The notes: generated by a model from the sequence alone, not told the origin. DNA of 64,000 bases from Flammeovirga pectinis (GCF_003970675.1 NZ_CP034562.1:992001-1056000), one strand, 5' to 3'; numbered from the stretch's first letter, positions 25,523-35,108 are shown. Numbers and translations are program-made.

Positions 25523-26179
25523 TTAGAACTTAAATCCTAAAGTTAATTTCGTTTGATTTGTACTTAATTGTACATCATCAATATCAAAATTTTGAAGTGT
25601 TAGTTTACCAAAATTAGATTCTACACCTAAGTAAAGTACTTTATATCTAAAGCCTACACCTACAGAATGAGACATTCCAAAAGCAGTTTCAACATCTTCA
25701 ACATCTTCAGATCCAACCCAGATATTATTTGGGCGTAGGTTGTAGAAGGCATCAAATCCCATGTCATTATTGATAGCATAAGATACTAAAGGACCAATTT
25801 CAACAAGAGCAAGATCTACAACATATAGTGTTGGGTCAGTATCTTTAGATGTAGAATAACTCACATCTAACCAGTTTGCATTAATGGCAATACCAAAATT
25901 ACCACCTCTGTATACGTACCATTGGTTACCAAATTGAATTCCTAGTGTAGTGTTTAATTCAACACTCCCTCCTAAGTCTTCTCCATCATAACTTGCAGCC
26001 AAGTAATCAGATGTTGGAAATCCAAAATTGAATTTTAAACTGAATCCATTTTTAAGAATTTTATTATTCTTTTTTGAAGCTTGAGAGATGACATCTTGTC
26101 CTTTTACTTCTTGAGCGGATAGAGACAAGCTAGATACTAAAAGTACTAGCAAAAGGTAAAATAGTTTGTTCAGTTTCAT
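25523..26179 (-). CDS. Small outer membrane beta-barrel protein
   Basis: Start set at ATG 26179 (MKLNKLFYLLLVLLVSSLSLSAQ, a clean signal peptide); the longer open frame adds 22 residues before the signal. About 218 residues, rich in amphipathic strands (GFSLKFNFGFPTSDY, WYVYRGGNFGIAINANWLDV, VGVGFRYKVLYLGVESNFG) and ending LTLGFKF, with the terminal Phe of outer membrane barrels. Family: OmpA/OmpX-like or porin-type eight- to ten-stranded barrel. No function can be assigned. Confidence 0.82.
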   Translation of the reverse strand: MKLNKLFYLLLVLLVSSLSLSAQEVKGQDVISQASKKNNKILKNGFSLKFNFGFPTSDYLAASYDGEDLGGSVELNTTLGIQFGNQWYVYRGGNFGIAINANWLDVSYSTSKDTDPTLYVVDLALVEIGPLVSYAINNDMGFDAFYNLRPNNIWVGSEDVEDVETAFGMSHSVGVGFRYKVLYLGVESNFGKLTLQNFDIDDVQLSTNQTKLTLGFKF

Positions 26180-26290
26180 AGTTTGAAGTATTGTTTCAAT
26201 AGTCTTACGTAAATAAATTGTAACGAATTTAGCAAATATTTTCAAAACACCAACAAGTTGTTAATATTTAAAAAATATATACTTATAACA
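26180..26290. other. Gap between the barrel gene and the pseudogene
   Basis: AT-rich. The part next to 26179 is the probable leader of the barrel gene; I see no other element. Confidence 0.5.
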
Positions 26291-26816
26291 TTATCTCTTG
26301 TATTCCACGCGAGCTGTAATTTCTGTTTTACGAAAAGTTCCAGATTGTGAAAGTTCTTGAGTAATGTCAGATGTTGTAATCAATTTATTATCAGTTAAAT
26401 AGATAATTTAAAAAGAGAGAGTTTGAGCACTTTCACCTGTTTCAGTTAGCATTAATTCAGAACCATCGATAGATCATTGCGTAACTTGATAAATAGCAGT
26501 GTTAGGCGATCCAAATACTAAACTATCTGTTGTGTCAAAATACATTACTGTAGAGATATCAGCTGTTCCTTTAGAAGTTAGTGTTCCATCTTCTTTAAAT
26601 TCTGCTGTGGATATCAATGTTTTCATAAGTACTAACATTTTCAATAGACGAATTATAGTCGTCAGATATTGTTATAGTTAAACTAGATGCTTCCGAATAC
26701 GTCATTATCCATGTTCCAAGAATGAGGCTATCTTGAGAGGGGTCGGCATCTTCAGTACATGAAGTGAAGAATAAGGCAAAAAGAGTAACAGTAAATAGAA
26801 GTTTTAAATTAGATAT
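26291..26816 (-). pseudogene. Decayed lipocalin-like lipoprotein gene
   Basis: Read on the minus strand from 26816, a lipoprotein is recognisable: an ATA where the ATG should be, then SNLKLLFTVTLFALFFTSC (lipobox FTSC) and LILGTWIMTYSEAS (lipocalin-like LxGTW). After ENVSTYENIDIH the frame is lost and resumes as STAEFKEDGTLTSKGTADIS. Two in-frame stops follow: TGA after IYQVTQ (a Trp would fit) and TAA after AQTLSF (a Lys would fit), before SGTFRKTEITARVEYKR and the stop at 26291. So four separate lesions: lost start, frameshift, two nonsense codons. The intact protein would be ~175 residues. Confidence 0.82.
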
Positions 26817-26901
26817 GATAGTTTATAGTCTGTTAAATTAACATTTAAAAAATGTTTATGATATTATTTTTTTATCCTGAAAAAAAGTATGAATTAGCTA
26901 T

Positions 26902-27693
26902 TCACTTCAAAACTATTGCACCTCCAAACCTACCAGTCTGTTCAGGTCCATCTCCTCTAGCAGAGAAAAACCGATTATCGGTAAAAGTATTGAAAGGCAT
27001 AAACTCAATGTTTTTTGATAAAATACCACATGTTTTACATTGATTTAATTGAGCTGCTTCAATGTCTAAATAAGCTTTTTGTGGATTAGGGTGGGTACAA
27101 ATAATACTATTATAATCTATAGGGTAGGCCTCTTTAAATATATTGATAACGTCTATTCCAATTTCATAAGTTTCTTTTTTTATGAAAGGGCCAAAAGAGA
27201 TAATAATTGTATGAGGTGAACAATTAAAATCAGTACCCATCTGCTGAATAGCTTCAGTTAAGATTTTTAATGCAGTGCCTTTCCATCCAGAATGGACGGC
27301 ACCAATGACATTTTTTACAGGATCAAAGAAAAGGATTGGTGTACAATCGGCGGCTAAAGTTAATAGACCAATATTTTTAACATCGGTAAGCATACCATCT
27401 GATGCAGGAAAAGGATTTTGTAGCTTTTTATAGGCTTCAACATTCTTTTCAGTGATAGAATAAATTTTATTAGTATGTTTTTGATCTGCAATGAAAAGTC
27501 TATCGCAAACAAGGTTTTCTTTAACTATAGCTCTGTTTTGAAGGACATCTTCAGGTTTGTCATGAATGATGTTTCCTAGATTTAAAGTATCAAAAGGAGG
27601 TTGGCTAACTCCCCCTGAACGGGTAGTCACAAAATGGTGAATCTTATCTTTATATTTTTCTAATTGATGAAATTGTAAAGTAGGAATCTTCAT
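26902..27693 (-). CDS. pgeF: Peptidoglycan editing factor / multicopper polyphenol oxidase family (YfiH/PgeF)
   Basis: 263 residues. Motifs of the DUF152 family: TTRSGGVSQPPFDTLNLG near the N-terminus, LTLAADCTPILFFDP (catalytic Cys), AVHSGWKGTALKI (metal His) and FFSARGDGPEQTGRFG at the C-terminus. E. coli YfiH removes wrong amino acids from peptidoglycan precursors; relatives have adenosine deaminase or phenol oxidase activity. It follows hisA by 15 nt in the same operon. The C-terminal arginine-glycine-rich end is typical. Confidence 0.92.
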   Translation of the reverse strand: MKIPTLQFHQLEKYKDKIHHFVTTRSGGVSQPPFDTLNLGNIIHDKPEDVLQNRAIVKENLVCDRLFIADQKHTNKIYSITEKNVEAYKKLQNPFPASDGMLTDVKNIGLLTLAADCTPILFFDPVKNVIGAVHSGWKGTALKILTEAIQQMGTDFNCSPHTIIISFGPFIKKETYEIGIDVINIFKEAYPIDYNSIICTHPNPQKAYLDIEAAQLNQCKTCGILSKNIEFMPFNTFTDNRFFSARGDGPEQTGRFGGAIVLK

Positions 27694-27708
27694 TTTGTGA
27701 CTATTATA

Positions 27709-28443
27709 TTATTTAGACATATGAGAATATATATCTTCTATTGAAATGGTGTTTTCATAGATTGCTTTACCAACCACCACAGAAGGGATATTAGCTTCTT
27801 CTAAAGCAATCAGGTCGTCAAATTTACTAACACCACCACTTGCAATAAGTTCAATGTTAGGAAATTCAACCATTACCTCTCTGTAAAGTTCGGTATTAGG
27901 GCCTTGCATCATACCATCTTTAGAAATATCAGTACATAGTACTTTTGTAATTCCTTTAGCAGTATAATCTTTTAGGTAATCAAAAAGAGGCAATTTAGAA
28001 TCTTCCTGCCACCCACTTACAGCAATCATTTTATCTTTTGCATCTGCAGCAAGTATCATTCTATCACTACCAAACTTTTCTATCCAAGAAGTGAATTTTT
28101 CTGGCTCTTTAACTGCAATACTACCACAAGTTACCATAGCTGCTCCATGGTCAAATACTTTTTCTAAATCCTCATCAGATTGGATTCCTCCACCAAAATC
28201 AACAATTAAAGAAGTATTAGAAACAATTCTATCTAGTACACCATAATTAACGACATGCTTCACTTTAGCACCATCTAAATCAACCAAATGCAAACGCTTA
28301 ATACCAGCACCTTCAAAGCTTTTAGCTACTTCTAAAGGATCTTCTGCATATACTGTTTTTTGTGCGTAATCACCTTGAGAAAGGCGTACAAGTTTACCGT
28401 CGATTAAATCGATAGCAGGAATAATGTCTATTTTGTGTGACAT
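27709..28443 (-). CDS. hisA: 1-(5-phosphoribosyl)-5-[(5-phosphoribosylamino)methylideneamino] imidazole-4-carboxamide isomerase
   Basis: 244 residues, (beta/alpha)8 barrel isomerase of histidine synthesis (ProFAR to PRFAR). The N-terminal catalytic Asp is in IIPAIDLIDGKLVRL; the second is in VLCTDISKDGMMQGP. Phosphate-binding glycines: IVDFGGGIQS and LIASGGVSKFDDL. It starts 1 nt after hisH. hisF does not follow here. Confidence 0.97.
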   Translation of the reverse strand: MSHKIDIIPAIDLIDGKLVRLSQGDYAQKTVYAEDPLEVAKSFEGAGIKRLHLVDLDGAKVKHVVNYGVLDRIVSNTSLIVDFGGGIQSDEDLEKVFDHGAAMVTCGSIAVKEPEKFTSWIEKFGSDRMILAADAKDKMIAVSGWQEDSKLPLFDYLKDYTAKGITKVLCTDISKDGMMQGPNTELYREVMVEFPNIELIASGGVSKFDDLIALEEANIPSVVVGKAIYENTISIEDIYSHMSK

Positions 28444-28444
28444 A

Positions 28445-29032
28445 TTAGATATTTGTTAGAAAGTTTTGAATAATTTTTTGACCTATTTCTCCACTTTTTT
28501 CAGGGTGAAATTGAGCTGCATAAAAATTATCTTTATGTAACGATGCACTATAAGGATTTACATAGTCTGTTACAGCAATAGTGTTTTCACAAAGTTCTGC
28601 ATAGTAACTATGTACATAGTAAACGTAATCGTGATCTTCAAGGCCTTTGTATAAAGGTGTTTTTAGATCATGTATATTGTTCCATCCCATATGAGGAACT
28701 TTTAAAGTTTTGCTTTCGAATTTTTTGACATTCGTATCAAAAATCCCTAAGCAATCAGTATTTCTTTCTTCTGAATGATTACACATTAATTGTAATCCCA
28801 AGCAAACCCCTAAAGTAGGCTGTTTTAAATCTTTAATTAGCGTATCTAGATTACGTTCTTTTAAGTAATCCATTGCTGATTTTGCTTCACCAACCCCAGG
28901 GAAGATTACCTTATCGGCACTCATTAATTCCTCAGCGTTGTCTGTCAAGATCGGATCAATTCCCAAGCGTTGCAAAGCATAACGTACCGACTGTACGTTT
29001 CCTGCATTGTATTTTATTATGGCAACTTTCAT
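28445..29032 (-). CDS. hisH: Imidazole glycerol phosphate synthase, glutaminase subunit
   Basis: 195 residues, class I glutamine amidotransferase that feeds ammonia to HisF. Nucleophile Cys in PTLGVCLGLQLMC, and the His-x-Glu pair in AAQFHPEKSGEIG. N-terminus KVAIIKYNAGNVQSV is standard. Operon order is hisH-hisA-pgeF; hisF, hisB, hisG and others must be elsewhere. Confidence 0.97.
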   Translation of the reverse strand: MKVAIIKYNAGNVQSVRYALQRLGIDPILTDNAEELMSADKVIFPGVGEAKSAMDYLKERNLDTLIKDLKQPTLGVCLGLQLMCNHSEERNTDCLGIFDTNVKKFESKTLKVPHMGWNNIHDLKTPLYKGLEDHDYVYYVHSYYAELCENTIAVTDYVNPYSASLHKDNFYAAQFHPEKSGEIGQKIIQNFLTNI

Positions 29033-29134
29033 CTTACAGAATAGTTTAAAAGTAGTTTGTGCTTTTCAGCAATTATATTTTAATTCAAAATTAAGATTCT
29101 TTCTATAGAATGAAAAAAACATTAGAATATTTAA

Positions 29135-29177
29135 TAAAAAAGGGGGATATCTATGCCTATATTACATAGATATCCCC
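29135..29177 (-). terminator. Terminator of the GH13 gene
   Basis: Stem GGGGATATCTATG (29143-29155) with CATAGATATCCCC (29165-29177); the A-tract at 29135-29142 is the T-tract of the minus strand. Confidence 0.8.
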
Positions 29178-29202
29178 TTCAAATTGTGAATTTTGATAAA
29201 TT

Positions 29203-31074
29203 CTAGAAAGCTAAATAGTAGGTATCATACGCGTCAAGTTCGATAGGAGTACCGTTCTGATCTGCTTTTTTCATATTTAGATTAATTGTTTTGCCTGAAA
29301 TTAGATCTCTGGCTTTCACATCAGAATCTTCAGAAGCATTTATTATTTTAATTACTTCTGTTGGGATAATGACATCACTAAGTACCTTCTTATTTTCAAA
29401 ATTTGCAATTACTAAGACTCTCTCATTTTCAGAATATCTAATAAAAGCATAGGTCTTATCAACGTCATAATTTGCGTTTGTTCTATTAAATTGTTGCAAA
29501 TCAATTAGGTCACCTTTACGGATAGCCTCACTATTTTTTGCAGCATTTAATAAACTCTTGTATCGTTTTCTTAGTGTGCGTTGAGCATCTGATAGTTGTC
29601 CTCCATCATATTTATGGTTGTTTACCCATTTTTGATGTTCAGGAATACCCCAATAATCAAAAATTGTAGACCTCCCATCATCTCCACTAAAACCGGATTC
29701 TCCTTTAGCAGGTTCTCCAACTTCTTGACCAAAATAGACCATTACCGGTCCGCTACCTAAAGCAGCACTAACAGCCATACCTGGAATACCTGGAAGTGGA
29801 TTGTTAGAAAATTCTTTAGATGCAATTCTTTGTTCATCATGGTTTTCTAAGAAACGTAACATGTGGTTATTGAAACCATCCATACCTTTCCAGACATTTG
29901 TTAAGTGAGAAAGTGATGAACCAGGTCTATCTTCCATTACCGCTCTTAACGAATCGTAAACACCTACTTTGTCGTATAAATAATCAAATTTACCTGTGAA
30001 GATGTAATTTTTATATTCGTTAGGGTTGTACACTTCTGCAATGAAACGAATGTTAGGATTAATTTTTTTGATTTGAGGAATCATCCATGCCCAATATTCA
30101 ACAGGAACCATTTCAGACATATCACAACGGAAACCATCTACTCCTTTATTAGTCCAATAAGTAAGAATAGCTAATGTTTTTTTCCATGTAGAAGGAACAT
30201 CACCGTTTACATCAAATACTTTTTCACCATTTCCAGAAATATGATTTACACCATAATTTAAACGCACTGTTTCAAACCAATCATTTACAGTAGGGGCATC
30301 TGTAACAGCACCATTTCCAGAAACCTTAGCAGGAACTTCTTTAAATTTTCCGTCTGATGTAGGGAATTTATCACCACCTAAAGGAACATAACCACTAGGA
30401 ACTTTAAAAGGCTTACCTGGTATATAGTAGAAATTGTTATTCGGATCAAACCCAACTTTTGTATTGTCTGATTTTCCTAAATCTTCAACTCCTTTTGGTG
30501 CTTTATCAGAGTGGTATTTACGTGCAACATGATTTGGAACAAAATCAACAATTACTTTTAAGCCATTGTCATGTGTTCTTTTTATTAATGCTTCAAACTC
30601 TTCTACACGGTTAGTTACATTGTTGGCTAAATCAGGGTTTACATCATAGTAATCTTTTATAGCATAAGGAGAACCTGCTCTACCTTTTACAACGTCGGCA
30701 TCGTCTAAAGGAATACCATATTTTCTGTAATCTGTAATAACGGCATGTTCAATAACACCTGTATACCAAACGTGTGTTGCGCCTAAATCTTTGATAGAAG
30801 TAAGGGCATTATCATTGATGTCACCAAATTTACCAACACCATTTTCTTTCAGCGTTCCCCATTGTTTATTTGTTGTAGTAGTATTACCAAATAAACGGGT
30901 CATCATCTGGTAGATAATGATTTTGTGGTCTTCAATTTTCTCTGTTGAAGCTGAAATTTTTAAGAGTTTATCCACCTTTTCTTTTTCTTTTTTGTCATGA
31001 GAAGAACAGCTTGTGAAAAACAAACCAAAAGTGATGGATAATAGAATATAAAATGAGGCGTATTTTTTAATCAT
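29203..31074 (-). CDS. Surface/periplasmic alpha-amylase-family (GH13) lipoprotein
   Basis: 623 residues. Lipoprotein signal with lipid-attached Cys in FGLFFTSCSS (residue ~23). GH13 barrel motifs: VIVDFVPNH (region I), DGFRCDMSEM (region II, nucleophile D318), FIAEVYNP (region III, acid/base E347), FLENHDEQR (region IV, D413). The C-terminal ~100 residues form the beta-sandwich domain C. It should cut alpha-1,4-glucans at the cell envelope and so would support the Sus-type genes, although those in the window are not adjacent. Starts 19 nt after the 81-residue small ORF. Confidence 0.92.
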   Translation of the reverse strand: MIKKYASFYILLSITFGLFFTSCSSHDKKEKEKVDKLLKISASTEKIEDHKIIIYQMMTRLFGNTTTTNKQWGTLKENGVGKFGDINDNALTSIKDLGATHVWYTGVIEHAVITDYRKYGIPLDDADVVKGRAGSPYAIKDYYDVNPDLANNVTNRVEEFEALIKRTHDNGLKVIVDFVPNHVARKYHSDKAPKGVEDLGKSDNTKVGFDPNNNFYYIPGKPFKVPSGYVPLGGDKFPTSDGKFKEVPAKVSGNGAVTDAPTVNDWFETVRLNYGVNHISGNGEKVFDVNGDVPSTWKKTLAILTYWTNKGVDGFRCDMSEMVPVEYWAWMIPQIKKINPNIRFIAEVYNPNEYKNYIFTGKFDYLYDKVGVYDSLRAVMEDRPGSSLSHLTNVWKGMDGFNNHMLRFLENHDEQRIASKEFSNNPLPGIPGMAVSAALGSGPVMVYFGQEVGEPAKGESGFSGDDGRSTIFDYWGIPEHQKWVNNHKYDGGQLSDAQRTLRKRYKSLLNAAKNSEAIRKGDLIDLQQFNRTNANYDVDKTYAFIRYSENERVLVIANFENKKVLSDVIIPTEVIKIINASEDSDVKARDLISGKTINLNMKKADQNGTPIELDAYDTYYLAF

Positions 31075-31093
31075 TGTCTATGAATTAAAGGGG

Positions 31094-31339
31094 TTATTTT
31101 GAATCAGATTGTTTGTTATAAGGTCTTTTCTGACTTAATAAATTAGCAATTTTATAAAGGTCAACTTTTTCTAAAATGTTATCATACAACTCACGGTGTT
31201 GATCTACATTTTTTAGTTCTTCTTGCATTTTTACAGCAACTGTAAAAGGGTTAGTATCTTTAAGTTGCTTACGGATAGTACTGAGATAATCTTTGTCTTT
31301 TTTGATTGCATTTAATACAATTTCTTCTATTTCATTCAT
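31094..31339 (-). CDS. Small conserved-type protein of unknown function, 81 residues
   Basis: No family recognised. The protein is acidic/basic mixed and helical (MNEIEEIVLNAIKKDKDYLS, then AVKMQEELKNVDQHREL), without signal peptide or membrane segment. It lies 19 nt upstream of the GH13 gene and is probably co-transcribed with it. Coding is supported by codon pattern and position, not by homology. The 248-nt gap upstream (31340-31587) is AT-rich and shows nothing else. Confidence 0.6.
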   Translation of the reverse strand: MNEIEEIVLNAIKKDKDYLSTIRKQLKDTNPFTVAVKMQEELKNVDQHRELYDNILEKVDLYKIANLLSQKRPYNKQSDSK

Positions 31340-31587
31340 AAACTTGTAGTTATATATGCAGCGTATTTATATAATTATATACTATATTAACTAAAAAAAA
31401 TGGTAATTAAAATTGCAAAATAAAGTGATTTTATTTTTATCAAACAGCCAATTGTTAAAAGGAAAATTTAAGTAATAATTACAACCGATTGAGATGGTTT
31501 CTATTGATTTTTGTAGACTACAGAATTGTTAAAATCAATTTAAATGGCTAAACTTATAGAATTAACAAAGCAAACAAATATTAAGTA

Positions 31588-32064
31588 ATGAAAACATTAT
31601 TATTAATTAGACATGCAGAAGCAGAGAATGCTTATTTTGGAGTTGATGATAAACAAAGAGATTTAACACAAGAAGGTTTTTCTCAGGCTTTACATTTAGG
31701 TAAAAAGATAAATGAGGGCAATTATATTCCTGAAATTATTTTTTATTCTGATGCGGTTAGAACTACAGAAACAACCAAACTTATTTTAGAACAAATAGAT
31801 GTTCCAGAAGAAGCAACTTTTGTTGAACCCTCTTTTTATGAGGCCAATGTAGGAAGGCTTTTAGATTTTATAAATCAAAGAAGTGATGAGGCCGATACAA
31901 TTGCATTAGTGGGACATAATCCTGCAATATCATTTTTAGCAGAGTACTTAACAGGAGAAGATACTGGTAACCTACTGCCTGCAAAATGCCTAGTTATTAG
32001 TTTTGATCTAGATTCTTGGGCATTAATATCGCAGGCAACAGGTAGGTCTTTGTCTCGTTATTAA
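31588..32064 (+). CDS. SixA-like histidine phosphatase
   Basis: 158 residues. The RHG-type motif is L-L-I-R8-H9-A-E at the N-terminus, with a second conserved His in ALVGHNPAIS (~110) and Arg in SDAVRTTET (~53). This short form matches SixA, which removes phosphate from phosphohistidine on signalling proteins. Its last 4 nt overlap the end of the converging HAD gene. Confidence 0.9.
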   Translation: MKTLLLIRHAEAENAYFGVDDKQRDLTQEGFSQALHLGKKINEGNYIPEIIFYSDAVRTTETTKLILEQIDVPEEATFVEPSFYEANVGRLLDFINQRSDEADTIALVGHNPAISFLAEYLTGEDTGNLLPAKCLVISFDLDSWALISQATGRSLSRY

Positions 32065-32837
32065 TAAAGTAAAGAGGGGAGATGGTTAAAGTTTTCGATT
32101 AAGAAATCTGGTTTAACATCTGCTTTATCTGTAAGCTCTTTTCTATACTTTCCAGTTTTAACCTGAATAGCGGTAAGATTTGCCGCTTTTGCTCCTTGTA
32201 TATCTCCAATAATATCATCACCAATCATTAATAATTGATGGCTAGGAAGATTGATTTTTTCTATAGCAGATTCATAAAAACTTTTATTAGGCTTGCCAAT
32301 ACAAGTTGCTTCGGTATTTGTTGCAAATTCTATCCCTTTAATAAAAGCACCAATGTCTATTCTTAATCCCTCAGAAGCTTTCCAGAATTTACCTTTATGT
32401 AAACCAATAATTTTACTCCCATTTAGAACTTTAAGGAATAAATTATTGATCAATTGATAATCCCAATTTTTACCAATATCACTTATAATTATAGCCTCAG
32501 GAGTTGTAGTATTAATTATAAAATTGTCTTTAAAAAGAGCTTTGATAGAACTCCCTGCTAACACTTCAATTTCTTTATAACCTTGTGCTATGGTGTAATT
32601 TAATGCTGCTAAAGGAGGACTCAATATTTCATTTTCTCCAACAGGTATACCCAATGCAATAAGTTTATGATAAAGTTCTTTTGATGTAACTCCAGAAGTA
32701 TTTGTCACAAATAAAAACTGATATCCTTTAGATTTTAAAGATTTGATGGTAGCTATTACTCCATCAATAACTATAGAATCGTTATATAAGACACCGTCTA
32801 GATCGCACAGTATTCCTTTAATTTGATTTAATTTCAT
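32061..32837 (-). CDS. HAD-superfamily phosphatase, subclass IIA (NagD-like)
   Basis: 258 residues. Motif I is D12-L-D14-G (ILCDLDGVLYND), motif II FVTNTSG, motif III lysine around IGKPNKSFYE, and motif IV MIGDDIIGDIQGAKAAN. The large cap between motifs II and III is the C2 type of NagD/phosphoglycolate-like phosphatases. It hydrolyses a small phosphate ester; the substrate is unknown. Confidence 0.9.
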   Translation of the reverse strand: MKLNQIKGILCDLDGVLYNDSIVIDGVIATIKSLKSKGYQFLFVTNTSGVTSKELYHKLIALGIPVGENEILSPPLAALNYTIAQGYKEIEVLAGSSIKALFKDNFIINTTTPEAIIISDIGKNWDYQLINNLFLKVLNGSKIIGLHKGKFWKASEGLRIDIGAFIKGIEFATNTEATCIGKPNKSFYESAIEKINLPSHQLLMIGDDIIGDIQGAKAANLTAIQVKTGKYRKELTDKADVKPDFLIENFNHLPSLLY

Positions 32838-32989
32838 AGGTTATTTTTATCTTTTGATTCGTTCTATTTTTGTATTTAAAATCGTTGATAGTTAATCGTT
32901 TATATAATATTAAATATCTTTTGCGTTTATTTTAACTAAACATAACATCAAACGGTTAATACAAACAATGATACTACTTACTGATGTAT

Positions 32990-32997
32990 TACTTTTG
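32990..32997 (+). promoter_or_regulatory. -7 promoter element of the kelch lipoprotein gene
   Basis: TACTTTTG is an exact TAnnTTTG match 28 nt upstream of ATG 33026. The rest of 32838-32989 is AT-rich divergent promoter sequence. Confidence 0.5.
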
Positions 32998-33025
32998 TAA
33001 TTAAATAACATCTAAAGAGTGTATA

Positions 33026-34006
33026 ATGCTGTCACCTTCAAGTGTACGAAAAATTGTATTTTTAGCTGTTGCAGTTTTGCAATCCTGTGCATCTGCAAAT
33101 TTCTCTCGTGAGTTCGAGAATTCATCTATTCGGTTTAGTCGCCTTACTTCGATGCCTTCTTCTCGTGCCTATATGGGGTATTGCAGTAACGGACAAACAA
33201 CTTTTGTTATTGGTGGTGAAAGCAGAACAGGAGAAAGTTTTGACAATATTCTTTCTTTTAATACTAAATCAAATTCTTGGAACGAGGTAACGCCTGTACA
33301 TATTAATGCTGAGAAGAATATTAATAGTGCAATATCTAGTGGCTCTATGTTTTTGTTTAACGGGACTAAAGGGCAGTTAAATAGCCCTTTATCACCCATA
33401 GATATTAATGTTAGAGAGGTATCATATAATAATAGAATTCCAAAGGTAGATAATGTGAGTATTAACCCTCAGCCATTATTTAAAGCAGGAATTTGTGAGC
33501 ATAAAGGATATATTTATTTATATGGTGGAATGGTAGATCATGAAACATATTCAAATACTTTATATCGTTTTAATGCCAAAAAGAAACAGTGGAAACAAAT
33601 GGCTCACCTTCCAAAACAGATGATTACTTATGGTCAGATTGTAGACAATAAGTTGTATGTTTTTGGTGGTCAGAATGATAAACCTATCGACGAAATTTAT
33701 ATGTATAATATAAAAGTAGATAGATGGGTAAAAGTAGGGAAATTACCAGAACCTATTGTAGATGCTGCAATAACATCTTATAAACATTATATTATTCTGT
33801 TTAGTAATGAACAGGTATTTGTGTACGATACACATAAAGGTAGCCTAATGCGTTTCCAAACAAACATTGGAGAATTAAAAGGAATGGGAGCTACTATCTC
33901 AAATAATAATTTGATTATATTTGGGGGGATAAAGATCAATAACTCGGGGAAAGAAGTTTTTTCTTCTGCAGTTTATAAACTTGATATCTCTAAAATTATC
34001 TCATAA
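33026..34006 (+). CDS. Kelch-repeat lipoprotein
   Basis: 326 residues. Lipoprotein signal ends in AVLQSCASA (Cys ~21). Repeats of the kelch type are visible: TTFVIGGESRTGESFDNILSF-N-SW, GYIYLYGGMVDHETYSNTLYRF..QW, KLYVFGGQNDKPIDEIYMYN..RW and NLIIFGGIKINNSGKE. These form a beta-propeller of about five to six blades at the envelope, usually for binding. It lies 24 nt upstream of hisC and may share its transcript, though a functional link is not expected. Confidence 0.85.
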   Translation: MLSPSSVRKIVFLAVAVLQSCASANFSREFENSSIRFSRLTSMPSSRAYMGYCSNGQTTFVIGGESRTGESFDNILSFNTKSNSWNEVTPVHINAEKNINSAISSGSMFLFNGTKGQLNSPLSPIDINVREVSYNNRIPKVDNVSINPQPLFKAGICEHKGYIYLYGGMVDHETYSNTLYRFNAKKKQWKQMAHLPKQMITYGQIVDNKLYVFGGQNDKPIDEIYMYNIKVDRWVKVGKLPEPIVDAAITSYKHYIILFSNEQVFVYDTHKGSLMRFQTNIGELKGMGATISNNNLIIFGGIKINNSGKEVFSSAVYKLDISKIIS

Positions 34007-34030
34007 TCTAACACGAACTCAAAGGAATTT

Positions 34031-35092
34031 ATGGAAAATTCTACTATTGATATACAAGCATTTTTACGTCAGCACATTAAAACAATGACTCCTTATTCTT
34101 CTGCTAGAGATGAATTTGAGGATGTGTCTACTTCAAATATTTTCTTAGATGCTAATGAAAACCCTTATGGTACTGCTTTAGGAGAACCTTATAACAGGTA
34201 TCCTGATCCATATCAGAGAGCAGTTAAACAAAAGATTTCAGCACTTAAGAATATTCCTACAGAAAATATTTTTCTTGGTAATGGTAGCGATGAACCAATA
34301 GACCTTTTGTACAGAGCGTTTGTTGAGCCAAAAGAAGATAATGTAATTATTTTGCCTCCTACATATGGAATGTATAAGGTGAGTGCAGAACTAAATAATG
34401 TTGCTTGTAAAGAGGTTACCTTAACAGCAGACCTAGATTTAGATGTTGATGGTATTTTAGAGGCAGTAGATGAAAATACTAAAATTATCTTTGTTTGTTC
34501 GCCAAATAACCCAACAGGAAATGCAGTAAGTACCGATAGAATTGTAACTTTAATAGAGCAATTTAATGGTATTGTTGTAGTGGATGAAGCTTACATAGAT
34601 TTTTCTGCACAAGCTAGTTTTATTCAAAAAATTGAAGACTATCCTAATTTAATTGTGTTACAAACGTTCTCAAAAGCTTGGGGAATGGCAGGGCTTCGTT
34701 TAGGGATGATGTTTGCAACTGCAGAAATTGTGCGTGTTTTTAATGTAATTAAGCCACCTTACAATATTAATCAGTTAACACAAGAGAAAGCCTTAGAAGC
34801 ACTCGATAATGTAGATAAGGTTAAGGATATGGTAGCAAAAATGTTATCGGAAAGAAATAGATTAATAGAGGAATTAAAAAAGATGCCTTTAGTAAAAAAT
34901 ATTTTCCCTTCTGATGCTAATTTTATATTAATTCAAGTTCAGAATGCCGATGAAAACTATCAGACATTGGTAGATCAAGGTATTATTATTAGAAATAGAT
35001 CAAAAGTTCTTTTATGTGATCAAGGACTGAGAATATCAATAGGAACAAAAGAAGAGAATGATGTTTTATTAGAAAAAATGAAACAACTATAA
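34031..35092 (+). CDS. hisC: Histidinol-phosphate aminotransferase
   Basis: 353 residues, PLP-dependent fold type I. The Schiff-base Lys is K215 in LQTFSKAWGMAGLRLG. Other landmarks: LDANENPYG (N-terminal), NIFLGNGSDEPID (cofactor phosphate), FVCSPNNPTGN and VVDEAYIDF. It converts histidinol phosphate and 2-oxoglutarate to imidazole acetol phosphate and glutamate (reversible). hisA and hisH lie 6 kb to the left in a different operon. Confidence 0.95.
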   Translation: MENSTIDIQAFLRQHIKTMTPYSSARDEFEDVSTSNIFLDANENPYGTALGEPYNRYPDPYQRAVKQKISALKNIPTENIFLGNGSDEPIDLLYRAFVEPKEDNVIILPPTYGMYKVSAELNNVACKEVTLTADLDLDVDGILEAVDENTKIIFVCSPNNPTGNAVSTDRIVTLIEQFNGIVVVDEAYIDFSAQASFIQKIEDYPNLIVLQTFSKAWGMAGLRLGMMFATAEIVRVFNVIKPPYNINQLTQEKALEALDNVDKVKDMVAKMLSERNRLIEELKKMPLVKNIFPSDANFILIQVQNADENYQTLVDQGIIIRNRSKVLLCDQGLRISIGTKEENDVLLEKMKQL

Positions 35093-35108
35093 TCACTTCA
35101 CTCCATAA

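Noticed and set aside
26499-26681. Plus-strand short open frame in the pseudogene region
   Set aside because: It is antisense to the lipoprotein pseudogene and has no supporting features.
26852-27043. Plus-strand short open frame opposite pgeF
   Set aside because: It mostly lies on the complementary strand of pgeF, which is clearly coding.
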